From Edolisoma coerulescens (taxonomy: Eukaryota > Chordata > Aves > Passeriformes > Campephagidae), in contig VWZW01002668.1 in assembly GCA_013397115.1 (NCBI GenBank), forward strand, positions 45,152 through 109,151: DNA of 64,000 nucleotides, read 5' to 3'. Shown piece after piece: positions 26,001-36,892 of the stretch. The position numbers were made by a program, and so were the translations under genes. How positions within the stretch are numbered: position 1 is the stretch's first letter; each line of letters begins with the position of its first letter. The notes under the pieces are model-generated. The model was given only the letters and a program-made list of their open reading frames with translations, did no database searches and was not told the origin of the DNA.

Positions 26001-28204
26001 GCCAGCATAGGAGGTATCAGCAGACAGGAGCTCTGCAGCCAGGGGTGAATCCTCAGCCCTGAACCACTGGTACTGCCTTGCAGCATCCCCAAGACTTGAC
26101 ACGAGTCCCTCTGGAGGATGGGACCAGCCCCCTGTGTCGGATCCATGGGACCCACTCCTTGGCTCAGTCGGCTTAAATCGAACACATGGGGAGAGCGAGG
26201 CTTAGGGTGCTGCTGATGCCACCTCACCAGGGAGCACCCTCTGCTCAGGGAGCTTTGGGGCAGCACTTTAAGGATTTCACATCTGCAGGGACTCCAGATT
26301 TCTAGATTTGGGATTTCCAAGATTTCCTATTTTATGGTGCAGCCATAGGTTAAGATGAATGATGCAAAACAAGCTCCCTCAAGACACAGTTCTGAGTTCT
26401 TGCCATGTGAAATTTCTAAGAAGCCTCACTCAGGTACTGTGAATGCCATAGACAGACACAAGGCTTTAATTTTTTTTACTGTCCTCGCAGTGTGCAGTCA
26501 GCTGGTGATCTTAAAAAGTGCAACTCCAAGAGGCCTTTTGGATTTTTGGCTGAAGTAGCAGGGGCTCATCACCATGTAACAACACACCACTCAGTCTTTT
26601 CCACAACTCCCTCTCTGTTCATGGGAACATTTCCCTACGCATTGACCACAGAAAACCAGCTTTTGTGCAAGTCCCACTGCACAGAGGCAGTACACAGGCC
26701 CCGTTTTGGCTAAGTTCAGGCAGCTCCATCAGAAACACCTCCAGCTCCATCCATCCCACCTTCACACAGCGCCTACAAGGAGCCAAGACAAGACTTCTTT
26801 TTCTCCAGGGACAAGCAGCTGAGCGGCCGTTCCCAGCTTACATGTGGATGACTACAGAGAGGTGAACAATGCCTGCCATGCCAGTGTGGAATGAACAGGG
26901 AGCAAGGATGTGCCAGGAAAGATGAGCTCATTGTAAAAATAATTGAAAGAGCTTTTAAAGGAATCAATACAAAGCCCTGGCTGGATTCAGAAGTGCAAAT
27001 GCCAGCAGCAAGGCACCTCCCCATCACCCAAGGGCTTTCCTGTATGTTCCTTTTAATCAATTTGTTCTTGATTTTTATCCCCTTTTTGTCTCTTAGTGCC
27101 ACCCACCAGACCCTGCACTGAGCATCCTGGAGTGTGTTCTACTCCACAAGCAGCCAAGGAAAAGAGCTTTGGGCACAGAGCAGCAGGGATGATGCAGAGA
27201 AGCTAGAGGCAGTGGAAACAGGGGCAGGGATTCACAGAAGTATTTATTTTGGCCAAGGAAGAAGTGACCTCCGGAGTGAACCCCAGCTCCCACAGATACT
27301 CCTCACTGCCAGCTCAGCTGACGTAGTCCAGAGCCAGGAGCCGCATGCCTGAACCTCGCATCTACATGTTCTTGGCTTGCTTGAGGCTCTGTACTCCATG
27401 GATTACTTTCTCCATCACACGCCATTCCCAGGTTCTGCTGCGCCAGTTCACACAGGTGGAGGAATTGCCTTTTTTTCCCAGTGTTTGCCAGTAAAACCCC
27501 TCTGCCTCTTCAGGGCAACCCATCCCGACACTCAGTGCTTGGAGGGACAGTCAGGGACTTGCTCTGGCATGTCTTCCGTATGGCCATCTCATCATCCCAG
27601 CAGAGCCCTCTCCAAAGGCGTTGAGGCTGGCCCACAGCATCCTTCTGGAGCTCATCAATGACACAAGTTCATGACAGACCCCTCTCATGGTGGGCCACCA
27701 TGTCACATCACCAGCTCATCCCCCTGACACCATCCAGTTCCTCAGCCCACCCCAATCCCACCCAAATTCAGGCTGCACGGGAACACCCTTTGCTTGGTGC
27801 TGATGCACATCCCACTGGCATGAGGAGGGACAAGGCCTCCTCAGAGCACAGCAGTGGGAATTCATCTCTCACCGTGATTTCTAAGTTTTCTTTTGCCCAT
27901 TCCCTGGTTCCAGGCCTTGGACACACCAGTTATAGCCGTTCTCTCAAACAAGACGTTCCTTGACCTCCTTTTCCCTCATCACTAATTCACACCGAGCAGG
28001 TTTCAGCTCAGCTCATGCATGAACTCCGCGCTGGCACTGCTTAATGGCTAAAGAACGAATTCTGACAAAGCTCATTAAAAAAGAAAGCCACTGATGTCAG
28101 CAACGTGCCTTAGATCTGACCCTCAGCTCTAGGCAGGTCTGCCAAGGAATCATGTCATCCTGCTGGAAATATAAAGGGAGAGCAGATAACTATCAGCACG
28201 GTTT

Positions 28205-28265
28205 GGAAGGAACCTCATTTGTTGTTACAGATGTGAAGCAGATCGAAGACACAGGTGAGTGACAC
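28205..28265. repeat. Possible MIR/CORE-SINE relic
   Basis: The segment reads CCTCATTTG, then TTGTTACAGATGTGAAGCAG, then GAAGACACAGGTGAGTGACA. This loosely follows the reverse complement of the amniote MIR 3' half, which has the pattern CATTTTACAGATGAGGAAAC, then GAGGCACAGAG, then GTGACTTG. The same sequence also looks like a 24-base exon between a TTACAG acceptor and a GTGAGT donor. MIR descent is the simpler reading, but divergence makes either uncertain. Confidence 0.25.
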
Positions 28266-28558
28266 CAACCAATTTGACCGTTCAAACAATTAAAACCCAC
28301 CTTGAAGATGGGCACTCAAGACACAATTCCAGACGCACAGATGGGCCGGCTTCAGGGAATTTATGCACAGCTCACCTCAAAGCACAGGGAGCCAAAATCC
28401 CAGGAATGCTCCTGGTGCTGTTGTGGTTGTAACAGACACAGACATGTCAGCACAGGGAGACCGAGCTGGCAGAAGGGCTGGGACTGAGGTATGAAAACAA
28501 AATTCCCTGGCAAGGTTCACTTTTGTTTTTTCCTTAGGAAAACAAGATCCTCACGTAT

Positions 28559-28576
28559 AAAAAAAAAAAAAAAAAG
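28559..28576. repeat. Poly(A) run of 18
   Basis: Eighteen A bases follow CACGTAT. No processed-gene body or target-site duplication is obvious upstream, so it is called a simple A tract rather than the tail of a retrocopy. Confidence 0.85.
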
Positions 28577-31287
28577 CAAAAGGGGGATGAAAAGGCACTG
28601 ATGAAAACTTCATTACATCCCCAGATACATGTCCAGCCCCAGAAAGTTCTGAATGACACATTTCTAACAATGTTCTTAAGTAACTACAGGGTATTAATTA
28701 CACTTAAAGCTACCAACCCTTTCCCCTCTTTGTCTGGAAGCCTTTGGAAGTGTTTTCCATTAGGCAACACTTTTAAGCAGAGCCAGCTATGCAGCGCTCC
28801 TGCAGGTAGGGAGGAACTGTCTGTCTGATGCGATGCCCATTACACACCCCAACGCTGCCCGCACTCCGCTGCTGCAGCGGAGGGACACACGGGCAGTGCT
28901 CCCTGGGGGAACAGGCACAGGGAAAGGCTGCATCCCGCTGCTTCCTGGTACAATCCCCTCTGCAGCAGGGCTGTTTCCCTTATCTGAGTGGCCGCGTCAC
29001 CGCGAGGTCGGCGAGAGCCGCTGTGACTGCATGGTCACAGAGCCGCTGAGCCGGTGAACTCGCTCCTGGCGCTTTCTCACACACAGGCAGGGCCAGGACT
29101 GCGGCCAAGGAAGAGCACAGAACCAATGTTGGAGGGACAGTCCGTCCGGCAGGAACCCCACTTGCCTCCACGGCCCCGAACATCTGGGCAGTGTCTCTGC
29201 TGTCAGCCCTGTGCACAAGGCGGCTGTGACCGAGCGATCTCGCCTTGGCCTCGCCTCTCTCCCATCCAGGAGCTTCCGTCCTGGCGTCAGGCAGCTCCGA
29301 GAGGCTGGAGCCACCTGCCCAGCCCCAGCCCACGAGTGTCACCAGCTCCAGGCACAGAGGGGCTCTGAGTCTCCCTAGCTGGGGAAAAATTGATCACTTC
29401 TTTCCATAGTTTGTCCTCATGGAAAGTATTTTTAAGAGCTACACAGTCCACATACTTAATCACAATAATTAAGGAGATGCTCAATTATTGTTTGCAAGCT
29501 TCTAAAACAGAGAGGCTGAAAATTGCATCTGCTTTACATCTAGAATTTGGGATAGTCCATCCCAGAACCCAGTGTGACAGAGTAAAGCTATTTGGAGGTG
29601 CCCATCGTTCATCAGACTGGCTGTGGCAAAAAGAAACCGTCCAAAAATATGGTGCAACAGAATTTCTCACTGCCAAAATCCTGGGCAGGGCGATAAAACC
29701 CAGGGATAGAAGGAAAGCCCTGTGGCACAGAGGGAATGGAGCGATGCAGGACCTTGCAGGGCAGGGAAAGAGAGAGCCAGGAGCACTGCGGGCAGTGCAG
29801 CCAGGTGACAGTGACAAGGGAGAGGACAGGCAGGACCTGAGTCCAAGCAAGGTGTTTTTTGCTCTGTGAAATACCTGCCTGCCTGGGGGCATGGGAGCTC
29901 AGGGGCAGCGCGGAGCTGCCACAGCCCGGCTGTGCCCAGAATATCCCACAGCAGCTCCGTGCAGGGAACAGCCTCGCATGGCCAAGCATGGCAAATAAAG
30001 AACCTGCTGGCCTCTGCTGGCACCAGCACCACAAAAACTGTGACCCCACGGCCTGGCTGTCAGGCCCAGGCTCACGTGGCAGCTCTGCCACCCCAAACCT
30101 GCGGCGCAAGGGCATGTCTCGATGCCAAAACCCAGGCAGAGCAGGAATGATGAGCCCGTTGCTTCCAGCAGGGTTCTTGGTGTTCCCTCCTCCGCACTCG
30201 GGACACTGAGGCACAGAACAAGCGACATGATGGGTGCTCCCAGGGTTTGGCACTGAGACAGGAGCTATGTCTCAAGGGCAATGCCTCTCTTTGTCCTCCA
30301 TCCCCATGGCTTGTCAGGACACGTCTCAGAGCATCCAGCACCCTTCCCGAAAGGGGCTCATGGGAACAGACCCCCAAGCCAGCAGTGGCAAAGCCTTGGA
30401 GAGCTGTAAGCAGCACCAGACACCTTGTGCTTCACACACTCTCCTCCTCAGCACAGATGGGGACACGCAGTGACACGAAATAAAAAATAAAAACCCTTCC
30501 CAGGGGGATGCAAAAATAATACTATGTACATTCCAGCTTCCCGAACAACAATCGCCTGAGAAGCCGGCACTGTGGGAAAGTCTCAGTTCGCTTTTCCTGG
30601 GCATTATAAATAGAATCAGGGCTACAAGCAAGGCTGGAAATGTGGAGGAAGGGGGAAAAGGCCATTTAATGGGCTCTGTTTGAACTTGGGCCCTGGCTGA
30701 TGTCCAGCTTTCTGCAGAACAGCTGGTCCCTTCCTGCCGAGCGAGGGGCAGTGCCGCTGCACTGGGAACCGGGAAGCCCCAGCCCAGGGCTGCTCGTCAG
30801 AACCCAGAGCCGCTGAGCCTAGCAGGGCGTCGTACCTCGGGCTGCCGCATGTGTCACTCAGGAGACTGCACTGTCATTCACAAGCTGCCCCTGCCGTGCC
30901 CAGATGTGAGACCAGGTGGGTCAGCGTGAGATTCCGCAGGACTCCAGCCCTGGGGGCTGGCATCCACAGGGACTCCAGAGCTTCTCTTCCAGAGGGCTGC
31001 TCAGTCCCTGACCCCATGTGAAGGCTCAGCACCCACCAAGCTCTCTGCAGGACTGAACCCCATGAGTTCTTCAATCTGCCTGGTTCTCCAGGAGCCTCAT
31101 CTTTGGCTGTGTGACTGCTTTTCTCTTATGGATACACTGCTCACCAAAAGCCCCTGCAGGACCCTGCCATGGGCAGCTCCACATTCTGTTATCCATGTGT
31201 TCATTCCTTACTCCAGCTCCTACTTATCTGGGTTATAAGTCTGTTGTATCCCAGGCCACATTTTATGCACCAGCAACATACTTTAAG

Positions 31288-31525
31288 TAGGATATAGAAT
31301 CATTGTGTCATGGAATGGTTTGGGTTGGAAGGGGCCTTAAATCCCATCTAGCTGCAACCCCTCTGCCATGGGCAGGGACACCTTCCTCTAGCCCAGGGTG
31401 CTCCAAGCCCCGTCCAACCTGGCCTTGGACACTTCCAGAGATGGGGCAGCCACAGCTTCTCTGGGCAACCTGTGCCAGGGCCTCCCCACCCTCACAGAGA
31501 GGAATCTCCTCCCAGTCTCTTACCT
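31288..31525 (-). mobile_element. CR1 LINE 3' fragment upstream of OAZ2
   Basis: The + strand shows ATATAGAATCATTGTGTCAT, GGTTTGGGTTGGAAGGGGCC, CCTCTGCCATGGGCAGGGAC, CTCTAGCCCAGGGTGCTCC and a CTCTGGGCAACCTGTGCC stretch, ending near AATCTCCTCCCAG. This is reverse-complement CR1. It lies about 600 bases upstream of the OAZ2 start codon, just outside the CpG island. Confidence 0.94.
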
Positions 31526-31714
31526 CTGCACCAGTGGCTTCTTCTATGTGGCTGCACCAGTGCTTGGCTGCTCATTCCTTGGCCCTGTTCCCAAACCTCT
31601 TCTCCCACCACCTCTACTCGTGTTCCTGCCTGGGCCTTGTCACTTCCCACAGCCCAGGCCGCCGGCCTGGGGCTACCTGAGACCTGCCCCACAGGGGTGT
31701 GGGGGGAGAACCGG

Positions 31715-31915
31715 GAGCCTGAAAAGAATTGGGAGCCGGAGGGGAGAACCTGGACCCAGGAGATAAACGGGAAACCGAGGAGAGAAGCAGGAGCCCGCGG
31801 GGAAAACCGGGACCCTGGAGATAAACGGGAGCCAGAGGAGAGCCAGGAGCCTGAGAGGATAACCAGGGCCCTGTGGATAACCAGGAGCCTGGGGAGCACC
31901 GAGAGCCTCACGCGC
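31715..31915. repeat. G-rich degenerate minisatellite at the OAZ2 promoter
   Basis: Imperfect units built on GGAGATAAACGGGA, GAACCTGGACCCAG, GAGAGCCAGGAGCCTGAGAG and GGATAACCAGGGCCCTG recur about every 15-45 bases. The words ATAAACGGGA (twice) and GATAACCAG (twice) show the tandem origin. It ends at the edge of the CpG island. Confidence 0.55.
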
Positions 31916-32420
31916 GCTCCCCTCACCCCCCTTCAGGGACCGAGGAGGCGCGCGCGCCCGNGCGCGCGCGGCGTGGGGGGCGGGTCCGCGCGGGCCCGCG
32001 GGGGCAGTCGGAGCGCGGCGCCGAGCAGAGCGGAGAAGGGGCATAGCTGGGACACAGCCGGGACACAGCCGGGCAGCAGCGCCAGCAGCGACCGTAGCCG
32101 CATCGGAGCGAGCCCAGGATGATAAACACCCAGGACAGGTGCGCGGCGCGCTCCCCGCTCTCCCTCGCTCCTTAGCGCGGCGGCGGGCGGGCCCGGGGCG
32201 CGGGCGGGCGCTGAGGCGGCGGGGAGGCCGGGGGACGTGGGGAGGCCGCTCCGCCGTTCCCCGCTTAAAATCCTCATCGAGGCGTCGCTTCCCCATGGAG
32301 GAACCCCCGAGGGGTGGGTCTGGGCTCGCCGGGGCCTGAGCACCTCTCTCTGAGCACCTCGCCGCGGCGGGGTCCGAGCGCTCCCTGCCCGCACCCCCCG
32401 CACGTCTCTCAGCCTGGAGG
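31915..32420 (+). promoter_or_regulatory. OAZ2: OAZ2 CpG-island promoter and 5' UTR
   Basis: The block is dense in CpG (for example the GCGCGCGCGGCGTGGGGGGC segment near 31965) and surrounds the first coding exon. No TATA box is evident, as expected for a housekeeping CpG promoter. The presumed 5' UTR before the ATG at 32119 includes a short GGGACACAGCC direct repeat near 32050-32071 and contains no upstream ATG from about 32000 onward. A single N at 31961 inside a GCGC tract suggests a collapsed or unresolved stretch. The exact transcription start cannot be placed. Confidence 0.75.
32119..32138 (+). CDS. OAZ2: OAZ2 coding exon 1
   Basis: ATGATAAACACCCAGGACAG encodes MINTQD plus two bases of the next codon, and is followed by the donor GTGCGCGG. 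The start is chosen because the residues match the vertebrate OAZ2 N-terminus, and splicing to 35325 completes a serine codon and continues the conserved frame. Confidence 0.93.
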
Positions 32421-32704
32421 GAAGGTGGCTTTTCCGGGCAGGCTGGGTGTCAGCAGGCACGAACTTGCAGGATCTGTGTATTTTTCTCAGCTGACCGATT
32501 TATCTCGTGTGTCTGTTCCTTATTTAGAGCCCCCAGAGTGTCATTTCCTGCGCCTCTGTCGCCGATAAGAGCCCAGAGGATGCGTATGAAGCAGCCTTGG
32601 TTCTTGGCCGTTGCGGGTGTGGGAGATGCTTGAGCTGTGCTGTGTTCATCAGATGGTTATTTACTATTTACTCCTCAAATCGGGTTCCTGGACATGTGTC
32701 TAGC

Positions 32705-32711
32705 GTTGTTG

Positions 32712-32754
<43 letters not shown>
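32705..32754. repeat. (GTT)n(ATT)n microsatellite in OAZ2 intron 1
   Basis: A few GTT units pass into about twelve uninterrupted ATT units. Intron 1 (32139-35324) otherwise holds one CR1 fragment and no recognisable exon. The trinucleotide run is probably length-polymorphic. Confidence 0.95.
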
Positions 32755-34164
32755 GCAGCTGCATCTCCAGAGCCTGTTTCGGGAAGGGGCAGAAAAGAAA
32801 ACAAACAAAACAGTCATCTCTCCAACGTCAGGGGAGCTCTGTCAATCCTTCCATCTGGTCCAAGTGTTCAAAACAAATAAAACCCCCAAAACACAAGGAA
32901 GCGTGCCGATTTCAGCCCCTGATGTGCTGGTGGTAGTCCCAGCCTGGCTCCGGGTGCCGGTGCTGCCTAGGAGCAGCTGTGGTGGGGTTTTGAAGTTGCC
33001 GAGCTGCCCTTTGCACTTCCCAGGGACAGGGCACGGGGTTGGGATCGCTGGGAGCTTAGTGAGTTAAAATTACACCCGCGGGATGAGAGCGTAACACCGG
33101 CTTCCAGCTCCTCTTTCGGGCAGGGCTCAGCCGAGCAGCTTTTACTGAGGAGTTTCTCCATGGAAAGGCCTCGATGATCTAAATGCATCTTAATTTCAAC
33201 CAAGCTGCAGGAAAGCAGCTTCTCCGAGGAGGAGAGACGTCAGAAGGGAGCACAAGCCTTACTTTTAAGCTACAACTCATGGAGAGTTGCCGTTTGCGCA
33301 AGGATGCACGAAGGGATCGGGCGTTGTCGGGTGTTTGCATGAATTTCTTCCCAGGGAGCTGAAGCAGAGCTGCAGAAAGCAAAAGCCCTTTTAATCTGTG
33401 CCCCACACGCACTCTGTTCCCTGAGGGTGCTGCTCTCAGAACCCTAATCCTGGGGGGCATAGTGGTGGCGTGCAGGGACCCTGATTTTGGGGGCGATAGT
33501 GGAGGTGTGCAGATTTGGGCCAAGACGTGCAGGCAGCAGCTGAAGGGGGCTGGTGTTTTGACTTCTGCATGTGCCAGAGGAAGTGAAACTGGGAAGTGTC
33601 TTGGGCTGCTTTGCATGAAAACTGCCTCTCTGTTTAATTTTTTTTTTCCCACAACTCCACTTCATTATCCAGCTTCTCGATGCCTTGGCCGCAAGTTGGA
33701 AAGAGCTATCAATAGTACATTGTTGGCTGGAGGGTAGAGGGAGGAGGGAAGGGAATAACAAAGCTGCCAACAGCTTTCTGGGGGTGGGGACGGCACAAAG
33801 TGCTTTGTCATCCTCTCGACATCCACTACTACTGAACACACACTGGCCCATTGATAGCCCTAGGCACACCAGGGAGCACAGAACACCGGGCTTTGCCCCC
33901 GGACATCTCCTGGTGTATTTAAACTGCCTTTTCTTCAAGAGGTCGCTGCTCTAGCACATGGGAATGCTGCCCCAGAGCCCCGTCTAGCGAATCTGGGGGA
34001 GGGAATATGTGGAGGAAGAATATTAGTGTTTCCTGTAGAAAGATGGTTTTGGTGGTAGGTGGTAAGCAGAGATCCGTGGCGAATTCTGCCTTGTGCATTT
34101 GTGAGTTATGGTTTTGGCACTGAGAAATGCCAAATTTTGGTAGTTTGTTTGCAACTGGCACAGG

Positions 34165-34302
34165 CAAGTTACAAGGCCAGGTTGGATGGGGCTTGGAGCA
34201 GCCTGGGACAGTGGAAGGTGTCCCTGCCTGTGGCAGGGGGTGGAACTGGATGGGCTTTAAGGTCCCTCCCAGCCCAAACCAGTCTGATTCCATGTTTCTA
34301 GG
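34165..34302 (+). mobile_element. CR1 LINE 3' fragment in OAZ2 intron 1
   Basis: Sense-strand CR1 is read directly: GGCCAGGTTGGATGGGGCTT, GTGGAAGGTGTCCCTGCC, TGGCAGGGGGTGGAAC, then TTTAAGGTCCCTCCCAGCCC and a decayed terminal GATTCCATG. It has the same orientation as OAZ2. Confidence 0.93.
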
Positions 34303-35324
34303 CATCTCAGGTGGTTCTGACAGTGCAGATCTGTACTTGGTGTTTGGATACTTAAGCCTGTCTGCCTCGTGGAGAGGGATTAGAGTGGAAAAACACTGAA
34401 TTGAGAACAGCTCAAGTGAGAAGTTTCAGGACAGACAGTGAGTTGTCAGTACAGCTGCAGAAGTTATCCACTTTAGTCTCATTCCTCGCTCCGTGCTCGT
34501 GAAAACCCTCCCTCACCCCGTTGTTTTGGTGGTGTTTCCATAGCTTTGTGCCTGTGTGTTTCATAATGGGAGCACTGGGGAAGGACTGGTTTCCCTGCAT
34601 GGCTTTTGCAGGCTGGGCCTCAGCACAGAGCTTTTGTGGTGCTGAGAGAGGAACCAAGGCTCCAGAAGTAAAATAATTTGCTTTGATGAGCTTCCTAAAA
34701 GCCGGAGCAGGTATTAAAGCCTGTGTCCAAAACGATCCTGGAAGACTGTGTGTAGGACTTCTAAACAAACTCAGAAGCTGCAAGGAAGAAGTGTTTTCTT
34801 GCTGTTCAAAGTAGCTCTGTGAGGTGAACTTGTAATTTTTAGGGTTGGGATGGAGGATGCTTGCATGACACTTCATGTGTGTGTGAAAATGTCGCCATGG
34901 ACATTGTGGAGCATGTTGAAGGCATCTGAAGAACCGATCCTTTCACTCCTCCTGGGTTTGAAAATGTGAAACTTAAACCTTCTCCTCCTGGGCCCTGTTG
35001 ATCTATTTGTAGATATTTGTCTCTAGAAAATGTGTGCTCATCTGGTCATGTGTTCCCAGCCATCTGCTCCTGGCAGCCTTCCAGGCCTCCCTAATTAGCA
35101 TGAGGTTGCTCAGCACTCTCTCTGAGTTCCTGGCTCCAGCCCCTCCTCCATTCCGAACGAAACACGCTGGGTTCTGGTGCCACTGGGGCAGTGGGTGGTT
35201 TCGATGTTGCCATCTGGGTGCTGTGGAGGAGCCGGGATACAAATGATTTGGGGGGCTGAGAAGCTGGAGCCCCTGAAATGTGATCCCTGCTAATGTAACC
35301 CGGTGTTCTCTCTTTCTCTTGCAG

Positions 35325-35482
35325 TAGTATTTTACCTTTGAGTAACTGTCCCCAGCTGCAGTGCTGCAGGCACATTGTTCCAGGGCCTCTGTGGTGCTCC
35401 TGATGCCCCTCACCCACTGTCGAAGATCCCCGGTGGGCGAGGGGGTGGCAGGGATCCTTCTCTTTCAGCTCTGATATATAAG
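35325..35482 (+). CDS. OAZ2: OAZ2 coding exon 2, with the +1 frameshift
   Basis: The acceptor TTTCTCTTGCAG ends at 35324 and the donor GTGAGAAA starts at 35483. In the first frame the exon reads SILPLSNCPQLQCC, then RHIVPGPLWCS, and stops at TGA 35401-35403. If the ribosome skips one base after TCC (35398-35400), reading resumes at GAT (35402) as DAPHPLSKIPGGRGGGRD and continues open to AAG at 35482, in phase with exon 3. The first-frame tail and the shifted frame both match vertebrate OAZ2. An annotation pipeline unaware of the frameshift will truncate or split this gene here. Confidence 0.96.
35398..35456 (+). promoter_or_regulatory. OAZ2: +1 frameshift site and 3' pseudoknot
   Basis: The shift site is TCC-TGA-T at 35398-35404. 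Stem 1 can form between CCCCTC-A-CCCAC (35406-35417) and GTGGG-C-GAGGGG (35433-35444), with one A/C mismatch. Stem 2 can form between the loop word GATCCC (35425-35430) and GGGATC (35451-35456), which makes an H-type pseudoknot. This is the architecture known to stimulate frameshifting in vertebrate antizyme 1 and 2 messages. Polyamines raise the shift efficiency, closing a feedback loop on polyamine synthesis. The pairing is seen in the sequence; the polyamine response is established knowledge of the family. Confidence 0.93.
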
Positions 35483-36892
35483 GTGAGAAAGATTTAACAT
35501 CTAAACATTGACCTGTACCTGTGTTACAACTGTGTTCAGTTCCTGTCGCTGTCTGATGGGAATAAATGCAAAGAACTCCAAGATAATAAGTGGGAGAACA
35601 GGTAATTTTTCAGGGACTGAGCTGCAGGCAGGTCGCTCCTGCTTAAATATCACCTGTTTATTAAGAAATGAGAGACCATTGTGTAGCAGATCATTCACCA
35701 GCCTGTCCCCAGGGGCCTGCTGCAGCTATTGTACACAGAGCCTGCATTATCATAACATGAAAGGGCTTCTGAAATGTCTGGCAGAGAGAGGAAGCAGGAA
35801 GCAGAAAGGTGAAATGCAGCGAGGGTAGGGTTGATAAGCTCCTTCCCGCGCCCTGGTCCGGAAGGTGAAGCTGTCAGGGCCTGGGAGCTGCCTGAACCGA
35901 GGTGCAGATGGGAGAGGCAGCCATCCAGCTCCCAGACAGGGATGCTTCCAGAACATGAGCACAGGCAGGGCAAGATCAGGAAGGGTTTGTGTCTGCAGAC
36001 TTGCAGCTCTCTCATTTTGTGCTCCTCTTCATTCCACAGGACCTTTCCTTTCAAATGAGGAGACCTGGCTGCTCCTTCCTGTAGAGTAATTGGCACTTGT
36101 GTGACTTGGCTCACATCTGTCTCCTTTCTGGGACAAGGGCTGCTCTTCCATTTAGATGAGGCAGCCTGAATTTATGCTCACCTTGCAAATTTGGCTGTTG
36201 AGCCAGGGGTGTTGTCATAGGTGTTAGACCTGATTTTTAATTAACCCGTGGGTGGCACGCAGATGTTACATGATGAAAAGATACAGACCCTTTTGGGCCA
36301 CAGCTCCCAGAGTTTCCTCTTGGAGTTCCTGAGAGAATCACAGACCTCATGGTTGCTTTCATAGTTACCTTTGGTGAATTTTCAGCACTTTCCTCACCCG
36401 CTTTCCTTGCAAAATGTCAACCTCTGAGCCTCCAGTGACAAGGGCCCATCAGTTTAATGCTCGAGGTGAATTGTCACAGATGTTTGGGGGGTACGAACTC
36501 CAGAGAAGCAGCACAATGGGCTTCCTGTCACAGAAAGAAGGTACAAAAATAGCTTCAAGAGGGCTCAGTACAAGTAATCAATCCCCTCTGGGTGGGAAAT
36601 GGGAACTCCTGCCAGCCAGCTTTGCCAAGCTTCATGTGTGCACCAGGCAAGGCCCAGAGGCAGAAAATGGGCTCAGCATGGAGGAGGAAGGTGGAAGGAA
36701 TCATGGTTTGGAGACTTTGGAGTGTTTGATTCCAGTACAGCCTTGAACTTGCACAGATTTTGGCAGTGGTGTGTAGGCAGAGGGGATGTCATCCAGATAG
36801 CTGCATCCCAGAAATATGGATGGAATTCTTCCTGGATTTATTACTTGACAAAACTAGCAGAATCTATCAGAAAATCAGCCCCTTCTGTAACA

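Larger units (their letters stand above)
20043..31285. other. Intergenic DNA, no gene recognised
   Basis: These 11 kb lie upstream of OAZ2 and contain no recognisable exon on either strand. A moderately GC-rich, CpG-containing segment lies near 23150-23530 and another near 28980-29240. Both could be regulatory but have no adjoining coding sequence. An AT-rich, repeat-poor stretch runs from about 24780 to 25350. Open frames of up to 263 residues (for example 20426-21217 and 23025-23816) match no family I know and show no splice or codon pattern of real genes. Confidence 0.6.

Noticed and set aside
28300..28576. A processed pseudogene ending in the poly(A) run
   Set aside because: The sequence before the A tract matches no gene I recognise and no flanking direct repeat is apparent.
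1..31600. Exons of RBPMS2, the expected syntenic neighbour
   Set aside because: No RNA-recognition-motif exon or C-terminal WKYRQFC-type exon was found on the + strand, so the gene is presumed to lie outside the window.
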